A DNA stretch of 64,000 nt from Prionace glauca. Taxonomy: Eukaryota > Chordata > Chondrichthyes > Carcharhiniformes > Carcharhinidae. The stretch covers positions 41,358,103-41,422,102 of the forward strand of contig CM075760.1 in the NCBI GenBank assembly GCA_037974335.1. Reading direction: 5' to 3'. Positions within the stretch are counted from its first letter, which is position 1; the number at the start of each line of letters is the position of its first letter. Positions 25,425 to 36,700 of this stretch are shown one piece after another. The translations under genes and the position numbers were made by a program. The notes under the pieces are model-generated. The model was given only the letters and a program-made list of their open reading frames with translations, was not told the DNA's origin and did no database searches.

Positions 25425-25760
25425 AAGAAACATAGAAAATTTCAGCTCAGAATCGGGTCTTTTTGCCCTTCTTGTCTGTGCTGAACCATTTTGTTGCCTC
25501 GTCCCACTCACCTGCACTTGGACCATATCCCTCCAAACCCCTCTCATCCATGAACCCGTCCAAGGTTTTCTCAAATGTTAAATGTGACCCTGCATTTACC
25601 ACTTTATTCGGCAGCTCATTCCACACTCCCACCACTCTCTGCGTGAAGAACCCCCCCCCCCCACCCCCAATATTCCCTTTAAACTTTTCTCCTTTACCCT
25701 TAACCCATGCCCTCGGTTTTTTCCTCTCCCCTCGCCTCCTTATTTCGTGAGATTTTGGCG
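25425..25760 (-). mobile_element. CR1-type 3' fragment, second subfamily
   Basis: The minus strand reads FFTQRVVGVWNELPNKVV and LEGYGPSAGEWDEATK, the C-terminal end of a CR1 ORF2. A C-run (25651-25660) codes an abnormal glycine string. Confidence 0.82.
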
Positions 25761-26640
25761 TCACTGGTGAAGTCAACTTTTGTTGTTATATCCTAATTTC
25801 CTTTGAGAATGTGATGACAGGCTTTGGAAAGCTGGTGAGTGAGGTGTTCTTCGACACAGCTACTTTTTCCAGAATGGTATTGAGGTTTTTGAGTGGGACA
25901 AGTCGGGCAAGTAGAGAATATTCAATCGTTTATGTTGCAACAGAGGCCGGTTCATGTGCGGTATTGTCCTTTGTTCTTTGTTCATACTCCTCACTTTTGT
26001 CTTGTAGATGACGGATAGAGTTTGGGAATGCAGGCAAGCAGCTGTTCACAACAGAACTCCTGGCATCTGACCTGCTCTTGCAGCAACTTGGTTTAAAAGC
26101 CTGTTCCAGTTCAGATGTTCATGAATTATATTGCCCAGGATGTTGACAGTGAGGGATTCTGTGAGAAAAATGATACTTAGTGTCAAGGGGAAATCGTTGG
26201 AATCTCCCTTATTGGAGAAGGTCATTGCCTGCCACTTGTGTGGCATCAATATTACTTGTCACTCATTAGCCCAAGACTGAATGTTTTCTCAGCCTTGCTT
26301 CATATGGACGCAGACTGTATCAATGCCTGAGGAGTTGGAACTGGTGTTGAACTTTGTTCAGTCTTCAACGAACATCCCATACATCAGTGATAATGATGGC
26401 TGAAGCTTGGGGCTATGTCACTAAGCTGAAAAATTCCTGCAAAGCTCTGTGACTGAGATGATTGATCATTAACATCCACAACCATCTTCCTTTGTGTACC
26501 AGCCAGTGAACTGTCTTCCCTCTGATTCCCATTAGCTGTAATGGTGGTGAAGCACTTTCTTGAACAGCTGGAAAACCTGCAATGTAAGTACACCCATAAT
26601 GCTGTTAGGGAGGATTCTCATGGATTCCGACCCAGCGACA
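25760..26640 (-). mobile_element. LINE reverse-transcriptase relic, second family
   Basis: The minus strand reads HKWQAMTFSNKGDSN, LTVNILGN, LNWNRLLNQVAARAGQ and, further upstream, GTQRKMVV. These match the thumb region of a non-LTR reverse transcriptase unlike the CR1 copies. Broken in several places. Confidence 0.65.
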
Positions 26641-28499
26641 GTATAGGATCAGTAATATATGTTCAAATCAGTTGATGAGAGTTTTGGAGCGGAATTTCCA
26701 GGCGGGGTTGTTCCAATTCACCAATTATCATCAATTCATACAGATAAACAATTATTTCACCAATTATATTCAGCATTTTGAAAAAAAAAACAAAATATTG
26801 CGGATCCTGGAAATTGAAACAAAAACAATACATTCTGGAAAATCTCAACTGATCTTACATCTGTGGAGAGAGAATAGAGCCAACGTTTTGAGTCAGGAAA
26901 ACATTGTTTTTTAATTTGGGGAAATTTGAAGAGGATGGTTAAATTGGGAAATGATGAGTGTGGATAGGGATTAGGAAGCTTATTTTCGTACATAGTTAGT
27001 GATTAAGGCGTTGATTAATTTAGTTGGGTTGGAGAAGTTGAGTATGATGTTTGTGATCGGTATGTGAATTGATGTAATTGTGTGTGGCTGGAAATAGTAT
27101 ATATCATTGAACAGTAACTACTTAAACTATCCCCATCTCACAGGAAAGTTATGCAGCTTCTCTGACATCTTGTTAAAAATAATGATGAGCTCTCCAATCA
27201 TCAGGAACACTCTGTCGAAGAGCCATCCAGCCTCCATTCTGTCTCCACAGATATAGAACATAGAACATAGAACATTACAGCACAAACAGGCCCTTCGGCC
27301 CTCGAGTTGCGCCGATCACATCAACCCCACCAATCTATAGACCTATCTATAACCCCCAATCCCATTAAACCCCATATACTCATCCAGAAGTCTTTTAAAA
27401 GACCCCAGCGAGTTCGCCTCGACGGGATGACGGCAGCTGATGACGGCAGCCGATTCCATTCACTCACCACCCTCTGAGTGAAAAACTTACCCCTAACATC
27501 ACCTCTGTACTTCCCTCCCCGCACCTTAAATCTGTGTCCTCTCGTAGACATGCTGAAATTTTCCAGCTTTTTCTGATTGTTTTCAGTATTTCATTCCATA
27601 CAACACACAGTTGTAATTTACTTCGTATGATTTATTTGATATTCCTATTTATTGACATTACACTGGCCTTTTATCACCAAGGAATAAACCCTGTCCCAGA
27701 ATTCAGTGGGGAATGGAATTAATTCAGCCCGAGGATAATGAACAGCTACCCAGCAGCCTCTGCGCTTCATTAACATGTAATCACCTCATCATCACATAGA
27801 AAGCCCTGGTACATAGCTGGAGTGTGTGATGGTTTTCAAAGTGATGATGTAAATGAAACCAACTGTATCTCATGTGAAGTTACTGAATCTTTAAATCCCG
27901 ATTTATTATTACACTGTTTTGGGAAGTAATGTCACACTTGTAGTTGTCCAGTGAGTCTCACAATATTTCTGTTGTACCTTATTTAATTTTCACCCTGTTA
28001 CCTTACTAATTTGGGTGAGGGCATGATGAGAGATTTGTTGTAAGTGAAAGAATCACATGTTTAAAATATTACAATCCTCTCTCCTCAAACTAATCATCTT
28101 CACTCTTTTTACCTTGGGTATGAAGATTCAGCATCAGCAGAGAAATCCGAGCCTCAGGAAAATCTCGTCCTTCTCTTCGTGAGGATCAGTTTGCTAACTC
28201 CCGAAAAACTCTGGATAGATTTTGCCGAGACACACTGGAAGAATTGGAGACATTAGACTGAGACTAATCGAATAAAGGAGCTGATTCAATTTATGAAATA
28301 ATCAAGTACAAATACGGGAATGCAGAAGAGCATCTTTCAATGCCATCTATTCATGCATCCATCAATCGATTCACTGATTCCTCAATAAAAATATTCAGGA
28401 TTCAAACTGTCATTCATTCAAATTTCATTCATTCCAAAGTCATTCATTCCTGCATCAACACAAGAATACAATTATTATTTGCATAGATTGTGACATAAT
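26641..28499. other. Non-coding stretch around the 27.3-kb LINE end
   Basis: A GGAAAATCTCAACTG-type dispersed repeat lies at 26775-26905. There are short ATTCATTC repeats near 28400-28450. No gene. Confidence 0.5.
27253..27548 (-). mobile_element. CR1-related 3' end with TAGAACA tail
   Basis: The minus strand reads RGHRFKVRGGKYRGDVRG and FFTQRVVSEWNRLPSS. It begins with tandem ATAGAACATAGAAC, the tail of a CR1 subfamily different from the TTCTTATG one. Confidence 0.82.
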
Positions 28500-28685
28500 A
28501 TTAATTTAGTTGATCAAGTGATCCAGAGGCCCAGGACAATGCTGTGAGGACGGGAATTTAAATCGGCCCATTGCAACTGGTCGAAGTTGAATTCAATTAA
28601 TAAACCTGGAACAGATACTAACGGCGACCATTGGAACTTCTCTGACTCTCCAATGGAGGAAACCTACCATCGCTACCTGGTCTCG
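28500..28685 (+). mobile_element. Dispersed SINE-like repeat
   Basis: Shares GTGATCCAGAGGCCCAGG, GGGAATTTAAAT and TCAATTAATAAA features with a diverged piece at 10900-11040. Probably part of the same family as 38495-38790. Confidence 0.45.
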
Positions 28686-28689
28686 CAAG

Positions 28690-30280
28690 ACTGTGACTTC
28701 AGGTGGACAGCAAAGTAGCTACTCTTTAATATCTTCAGAAGTGACCGAAACAAAAACAGCCAGTTCAAGGGAATTTGGGAGAGGCAAAAAGTGCTGCTCT
28801 TTCCAATCAAACATCCCATGGAAGAATAAGGGGAAAGAAAACACAAACATACATTTTCATGTATCTTTTCGCTGAGACATCTCTCAGTTTGCCTGTAATC
28901 CTTTCTATCCATCCATCACAATATCCTGATCATCGTTATGGCTAACAGGGTATCAGAAAAGCTGCATGGATTTCCTTTCTGTAGTAATGGGGAATAAAAA
29001 CATCTACAATTACAACTTCTAAAAATTAAAGTGCCTCCAGTACTGTTGCTGGGTAGATTTGTTTTTAATTAGGCCTAACTGACAACGTGAAGAGTTTTAA
29101 GTTGGCTTGTAGCCAAGCGGTCAGTACTGAAGAAACAGATCTTTGATCGACTGCACAAACATCCCCAGATGTTTTCTGTCAATAACTTTAAGCATTTGAC
29201 AGCAGCCTGGATTGCTGCCAAATACTGTGTGGGGCAGATTAGCGTGAACCTGGATGGACAACATGGGATTCAGACATTTAAACAATAAATGTTTCATTCC
29301 CACAAGGAAAACACGTTTTAAATCGTAATCATTCTAATCAAATATTTGCATTCAGTGTCCTGTTCATTGTGTGAGTAAATGGTATCACAAAACAATAAAG
29401 TAACCAGATGCTTTTTCATTTGTATAGCTTCCAAATAAATGCCATTCCAGTATTTAAAGTCTGTTTATTAACCAAATCATGAAATGCGAGCGAGAGAGAG
29501 ATGTTAATTTTTCCCAATTTCCCAGTCACTTGAGATCAGAGTAATGACCAAAAATGAATCGAAATAATATTAAAATAACATCATAAAACTGACTTGACAG
29601 CGGAGTTACCTGGAATATTCTGAATGTTCTGTATCTCATTTAAACAGGCCTCTTGAGTGTGATTAGCATCGTGCGCTATTGCACAGTATAATCTGATTTC
29701 CATTCTTGAAGAGTTCCTCTCATAGCTGCCAATGGGTGGAGAAATGATCAGTTCATAACCTGATTCAATGGAAGATAAAACATTTATTCTTGTGATATTG
29801 TGCAATGTGCCGCAATGTCCTGTTATCTTGTATTCCCAATACCAGTGAATGTTAGACAGCTGGAGGACAACAGATTGAGCTGCAAAAATTTGAACGCTGA
29901 AGGAGAACTTTAATGACCTCCGTGCCCGTTCCGAGTCATTAACTTCTCAGTCAAAAGTCGATTTAATTTTATGTTTCTCTGTCAACTCACTATTTAATCA
30001 TCAGAAGGGAGGGATTCTTATTATTTTTAAAGGGCTGTCTTCGAGATTGGGGCAGATTGAAAAATACAAGGAGAAACATTGTAGTGTGTGCGAGTTTCTA
30101 CTCATCTTCAGACCCAATTGTGCAGTGATAGCCATCCCCGCTTTAAATAGAATCGCTTTGTATATTCCACACATTTAATTACAGAAATCGATAAAAACAT
30201 TCTTCTGATAAATTATGCTTTATTATTGTAATATGACAGAGACCCGGAATTGTTGCAAAATTGACTGACACACTCTTTAT
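28690..30280 (+). repeat. Duplicated V-upstream flank, copy 2
   Basis: This is the partner of 17141-19400, about 11.5 kb away and directly upstream of the live IgM V. It is shorter because it lacks the SINE and some other sequence. Identity looks moderate, so the duplication is old. Confidence 0.9.
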
Positions 30281-30546
30281 TTTCAGAAATTGTTATTTCA
30301 TCATTTTTAGATGTGTGTTCTTGTTAGTGGCGTGGTAATAAAATAGTCATACTTCCAATTGAATTAGATTTCTTTTCAGATAACGAAATGATGAACTGCA
30401 ACATCACCATCAGAAATAATGGGGACAATATAATGAACATTTTAGCCAAACAAATATCCCGATACAGATAAAATGTCCATTTTAATATTAATCTATTGTA
30501 AATCTCCGAGTCCATTCTGTTGGGGGTGTGGAAGGTGGGACGTGGA

Positions 30547-30590
30547 TCCAGGCGCCGCCTCCAGCAGGGAATCAACAGGCGGCGCCTGGA
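30547..30590 (+). promoter_or_regulatory. 14-bp perfect inverted repeat upstream of the TATA box
   Basis: The arms TCCAGGCGCCGCCT (30547-30560) and AGGCGGCGCCTGGA (30577-30590) are exact reverse complements with a 16-nt spacer. Each arm contains the palindrome GGCGCC. The element is GC-rich in otherwise AT-rich DNA and ends 21 bp before the TATA box. It may be a paired factor site or a hairpin; no function is known to me. Confidence 0.7.
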
Positions 30591-30611
30591 AAGCCGCCCC
30601 CTTCTGCCGGG

Positions 30612-30621
30612 TATTTAAATA
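30612..30621 (+). promoter_or_regulatory. TATA box of the IgM V promoter
   Basis: TATTTAAATA lies 92 bp upstream of the leader ATG. No consensus octamer (ATGCAAAT or its complement) is visible in the 300 bp upstream. Confidence 0.65.
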
Positions 30622-30712
30622 CCGCTCAATGGGACCGGAATCCAACAGTCCGGGAGCTGGTTTGTTCACTGAGTTCCTGACACAACCATTTTTTTTCAAA
30701 GTGACCAGAAAG

Positions 30713-30758
30713 ATGAGCTCGGCGATTTCTCTCACTTTGTTGCTGACTTTCTTATCCG
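30713..30758 (+). CDS. ighm: IgM leader exon (signal peptide)
   Basis: The exon reads [15 protein letters not shown] plus the first base of a glycine codon, followed by the donor GTGAGT. With the next exon it completes a signal peptide ending GVQS, cleaved before EVVFTQP. The core is hydrophobic and the 126-bp intron is typical of V genes. The ATG is the first after the TATA box at 30612 and lies about 90 bp downstream of it. Confidence 0.88.
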
Positions 30759-33700
30759 GTGAGTAGTTTTTATTGCCCAAGTGCCTCACTATTACTGTCT
30801 CAGTGTTATGCTCTTGTGCATTGTTTCAGAGTCAGCACTCATTTCACCAGGATTAATCCGCGGGGTTATTGAAATTATTTACAGGTGTCCAGTCGGAAGT
30901 TGTGTTTACTCAACCAGAGGTAGCGACCGGGCGTCCCGGAGGCTCCCTGAGACTAACCTGTAAAACCAGCGGCTTCAATCTTCATCACGCTTACATGTAC
31001 TGGGTCCGAATAGTTCCGGGACAGGAGCTGGAGTGGTTGGTTTTCTATCTTTCTTCCTCCAACAACAAGTACGACCCAGGGATTCAGAATAGATTCGTTG
31101 CGTCCAAAGATCTTTCAACCAATATATTCGCTTTGGAAATGAATAACCTGAAGAGAGAAGACACCGCCATCTATTATTGTGCTTGGCAGACAAAATTACC
31201 TGCGACGCATTTCGTCGACTTCTGGGGATCAGGAACCGCAGTGACAGTCACTGCAGGTAAGAACATAACATTTGTTTGGTTACTGTTCTGCTTGAGAATC
31301 TTTTGTTTATAATTTTTTCTATTTTGAAAATTCATTCGTTCACTGAAATGTGTGTCTGGTGGACACTGTATTGAGATTTTTTGTTACAATGTTGGTGTGA
31401 TTCTGTCGAAAGGGGTTATAGAAGTGCGTTGTTTGTGCACAACGGATGCTGCTGACCTATTCTGTCGCTGACTGTTTTGACTTGGTGTTTATTTGCGGGT
31501 CTGCTGTTTGTCCGGGTCACTTTGAACATCTGTTATACAGATTGTTGTTTCTATACTGTGTCATCTCGGTGACGTCTGATTGCTACTGTTTTACCGATCT
31601 AATGAAAAAGGCAAAAAGGTTCAAATATTTTTTCAATATCATTGTCGTCAGAAATATTTCGCAGTTAGATTTCTATAATCAAGTATTTTTTATGAAGATT
31701 GGATTGACGTCTGTTAATATCTCTTATTATACCGCACATGAAGGCCTACATACATTATTTTTAAAAATCTCAACGCAATTAAAGGCTTTATTAGGTGCCC
31801 TTATACAGATATAACTTGATATATAGCAGTAGTATCCATAATGTTTATACTGTGGTTATATCATAAGATATGAATTAATAATTATAATGTCATAATATTA
31901 GCTTGTTAAACATATTTCGTCTATTCATAGAAAGTACTTGAGAACCAAAGATGTATGCTTTCAAGAAGGAATTAGTTATTGCTCTTGAGACGAAAGTCAT
32001 CAAAGGATATGGGATAGGGGGTGGGGGGGTGGAGGGGAGGAGGGAGTCGTGGCAGAGATCATGAGTTGTGTAATCAACCATAATCAGACTGAAGAGCGGA
32101 GCAGGCTCAAAGGGCGGAATCATCCAGTCCTCTTCCTGTTATCTTAGTTTATGTGTTTCTCACAGTGCTGTCGCCAATATTTCCATTCTTTTTTTTTTAA
32201 ATTATGATCTGTCGCCAATATTCCCATTCCCTTTTTTTTTAATTATGATGTGGTGATACTGGGACTGGGATAAGCACAATAAGAAATCTCACAACACTAC
32301 GTTAAAGTCCAACGGGCTTGTTTGGTAGTGAATGCTTTCGGAATATTGCTCCTTCTTCACGTGAGTGAAGACTTGTGTTCCCAAATATGACAAACATAGA
32401 CATAGATTCCATTTACAAGATAATGCTTGGAATGCGAGTCTCTACATGTAATCAAGTTTTTACGGTACAGACCCTGTTAGTGGAGAGAGGGTGAAGCACA
32501 AATCAAAGAGGTGTGAATTGTCTCCAGCCAGGATATTAAGTGAAATTTTACATCCCAGGAACAAAGGGGTTTAAATATAATGTAGACTGAACCTGAGATC
32601 CCGGTTGAGGCCGTCCTCATGTTGTGGAACTTGGCTATCAGTTGTTCCTTAGCGCTTCTGTTTTGTCATCTGGCGTGAAGGCCGCCTTGGACAATGCTTA
32701 CCAGAAGAAGGGCATTCAGCCTCTGATTTTGGGTTCATGTCACAATATCTGTAACCTCCATGACTTGTCAGGGCTTGCGAAATCTTACTAACTGTCCTGG
32801 CTGGAGACTATTCACTCTTCTTTAACCTGTGCTCAACCCTCTCTCCACGCAATTGTCTGTACCTGTAAAGACCTGATTACCTGTAAAAGCTCCCATTCCA
32901 ACCATTCTCTTGTAAATTGAGTCTGTGTCTACATATGCCCTGCTTGTGAACAAAACTCTTCAAATGAGTGAAGAGCAATACTTCGAAAGCTTTTGCTAAC
33001 TTTTACCTCGTGTTGTGCGACTTCACGCGTTTTTTAAATATTATTCATTCGTCCTGAGACCAATGTCTTTGGGGCTGCTGCATTGAGATTTGCTTGTCAT
33101 AATATGTTGGATGCTGTTGGCAGCCTCTTTTTAGAATCATGTTGCTGCTCTTTGAAAAGAAATGAAGCGGGTTACATCCCAGCAATGATTTGTTGTTTAG
33201 TTTATGAAAGGTATGTGCTCCGGACCTGCTTTGCATGATGATTGTTTGTGAGATTCTTTGGTAGTTTTGCATTCTTTAAAAACAGTGACATGGAGCACTT
33301 GCACGTGTTCTGATCAAATGCAAATGTCGCACCTTTTTAAAGACGATTGGTTGAATGAAAGGCACAGTTTTCAGTGTGAAAATGTTTTAAATGCTATTTC
33401 AATGAATGTTAAGCGTTCATTCAGCACGTGATTTTGAGTATAATTTCAATCTGTAGAATTTGCAAATTGGATATTAAAATCAATGTAATTGAAACCATTT
33501 AAGTACGGTAAGCCTCTCAAGGTTAATTAGATATGTTTTATTTTAAATAACCATCTGTTAATAATTTAACGTGTTCTACAATTCTGCAGTTCATTATGCA
33601 TAGCTGACGTGAGTGAAGAATGTTATGGATGGAGGAGATTTTGAAATATTTCTAAAATAATTTTAATAAAACGTGCTGATTCCACTGTTTTTTACTGGTT

Positions 33701-36700
33701 GAGTGGTTTTGAATTAATTGACGTATCCTGATCACGGGAGCTGAATTCAAGTTTTCAGCTTCTCAGATCATAAGTATAAGTTATAAATTTCCATTGGTGA
33801 ATATTTCATATTCTTCAACGCTTTGTGGCAGCTGCACCAATGTAATTCCTTCGATGTCATTTATTTTTCATTCCAAGATAATAATAAACATAGAAAGGTA
33901 AAAACGTAGATATTAGAAGAAGGAGTTGACCATTCGGCCATTCGGTCCTGCACCACCATCCATTATGGCCGTGCCTGACCATCAAATTCAATATCCTGAT
34001 CCCCACTTTCCTCATGTCTCCTCACTGGTTTTGCCCCAATGCTTTCTTTAATTTCCTCTTGAAATCAGACAATGTTTTGACATCAACTATTGTTTGTGAT
34101 AGTGAATTTCACAAAATTCACTATCACAAAAATAAAAATCACTTTCAGCGTGAGGAAAAAAAATTCCTCACCTCAAACAATGACCCCTGGATCTGGACTC
34201 GTACACCAACAGCAACAGTCTTTCTGAATCTTCCATCTAACTCTTCTCGGATTTTATAAGTTTCTATGAGATTCCCTCTCACTCATCTAAACTCCAGTGA
34301 ATATAATCCTAACTGATTTGGTCTCCCTTCATATTCTTCATGTGACAGACATGCCATCCCAGGAATCAGCCTGGTAAATCTTCGCTGTGCAAGGACATCC
34401 TTCCTCAGATAGGGACAACAAAACTGAACACAATGCTCGAGGTGTGGCCTAACCAAGTTCCTGTGCAATTGCAATAAAACTTTCCCATTTATTCACTCAA
34501 ATCCTCTGTCTATGAAAGCCAAGAGATCATCTCCCTTCTTTACTGCCTGCTGTAACAGCGCGTTACTTTCAGTGACTGATGTACGAGGAAACCGAATCGT
34601 TACTGAATATCCATCTCCTCTCAATTTGTACCCAATTTCATAGTAATTAAATGATGTATTTAGTTTCATTTAAATCTAAGAACTGAGTGTCGTTGCCTTT
34701 CGCATGATATTTTCAAATGTAGGAAATGAGGTCAGCATAAGATCTTCAAAGAAATATTTGGAATTCTGGAAGACAAACTTTCTCATTAAAGTCTAAAAAT
34801 AGTTTTGAACGTAACAACAATATCTTGTCTCCCAAAGCTATGCCAGACATAGGATAGAATTATATGTAAAATCAAACTAAAATTAACCTTAATAATTAGT
34901 TATTTTTAAAGATGAAATTGAACAACAAGATTTCAACTCCATTTTCTCCTGAGTTCTCAGTGCAGCAGATAATAAGAACATAAGAACATAAGAAATAGGA
35001 GCAGGAGTAGGCCATCTGGCCCTTCGAGCCTGCCCCGCCATTCAATAACATCATGGCTGATCTGTCGTGGCTCAGTTCCACATTCCGGCCCTCTCCCCAT
35101 AACCCTTAATCCCCTCTCTTATCAAAAACCCATCAACCCGCTTCTTGAAAATATTTAGCGAGGCAGCCTCCACCACTTCAACGGGTAGAGAATTCCAGAA
35201 ATTCACCACCCTTTGAGTGAAGAAGTTCCTCCTCAACTCCGTTCTAAAACGCCCCCCCCCCCACTTTATCTTGAGACTGTGCCCCCTAGTCCTACTGTCT
35301 TTTTTGAGTGGGAAGAGTCTCTCCACCTCTATCCTATCCATCCCATTCATCATCTTATACGTCTCAATGAGATCTCCCCTCATTCTTCTAAACTCCAACG
35401 AGTACAGGCCTAGTTCATTCAGCCTCTCCTCATAGCTCAATCCCCTCAACTCCGGTAGCAGCCTAGTAAACCTCCTCTGCACTCCCTCCAAGGCCAAAAT
35501 ATCTTTGCGCAGGTGCGGCGCCGAAAACTGCACACAGTACTCCAGCTGCGGCCTCACCAATGCCCTATACAGCTGCAGAAAGACCTCCCTACTTTTATAT
35601 TCAATCCCCCTCGCTATGAAGGCCAGCATCCCATTCGCCTTCCTGACCACCTGCTGCACCTGCAAGCTGGGTTTTTGCGACTCATGCACAAGGACCCCGA
35701 GGTCCCTCTGCACCGTCGCCTGCTGCAGTTTTTCGCCACGTAAGTAATAGTCCTTCCTACCATTCTTCCTTCCAAAGTGGACCACCTCACACTTGCCAAC
35801 ATTAAATTCCATTTGCCATCTCCTGGCCCATTCGCCCAGCCTATCTAGATCCTTCTGCAGACTCTCCACACCCTCCTCATAATTTGCCTTTCCCCCAATC
35901 TTGGTGTCATCCGCAAATTTCGACACCCTACACTCGGTTCCCTCCTCCAGATCATCTATATAAATGGTAAAAAGCTGAGGCCCCAGCACCGACCCATGGG
36001 GCACTCCACTAATCACCATCCGCCAATCCGAATAGCACCCGTTGACCCCCACTCTCTGCCTCCTATTTGACAACCAATCCTCTATCCACGCTAACACCCT
36101 ACCCCCAACTCCATGTCCCCTGACCTTCTGCAATATTAGAGTGAATTATTCCCATTCAGCTGTATAATGTTCATGTGTACCTCCTTTTAATAAATCACAC
36201 AATTCAGTAATTAATTAGAGTTTTTATGAATAGGATGTTGCTGTAAGCTTTGCCAGAGAGTCGGTGCAGACTCTATGGACCCAATGGCCTCGTTCTGCAC
36301 TGTAGGCTCGATTGTGTGATTCTGCGACTGTGAAAATTGCAGGAGGAACATATAAAATAATACCATTAAAAGCGGCAGTGTTGCTGATCACAAATTCGCC
36401 AAATGTTTAAATTTAGGTCTGATTTGTTACAATCCCAATTGATGTTATAAATCGATGAGAAAATCCCAGAAAAGATTCTGGCGGAAAAAAAACTCGTAAT
36501 ATAAGCGTTACTTTTAAAAAAAGAAATAAAACGTGGAGGGACAGAGTCAAAGGACAACCAATCTGTTTTACCTATTTTTAAAAAAAACTTGTGAAAGTTG
36601 GATTATGATACAATACACCTTTATTCGCATCCTATTTTAACAAATACATCCAGATTTCAAGATTAGCACGGATTACAAGGTACATTGTACTCATTGTTCT

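Noticed and set aside
31446-31814. 122-codon open frame in the J-CH1 intron
   Set aside because: No domain or splice support; AT-rich chance frame.
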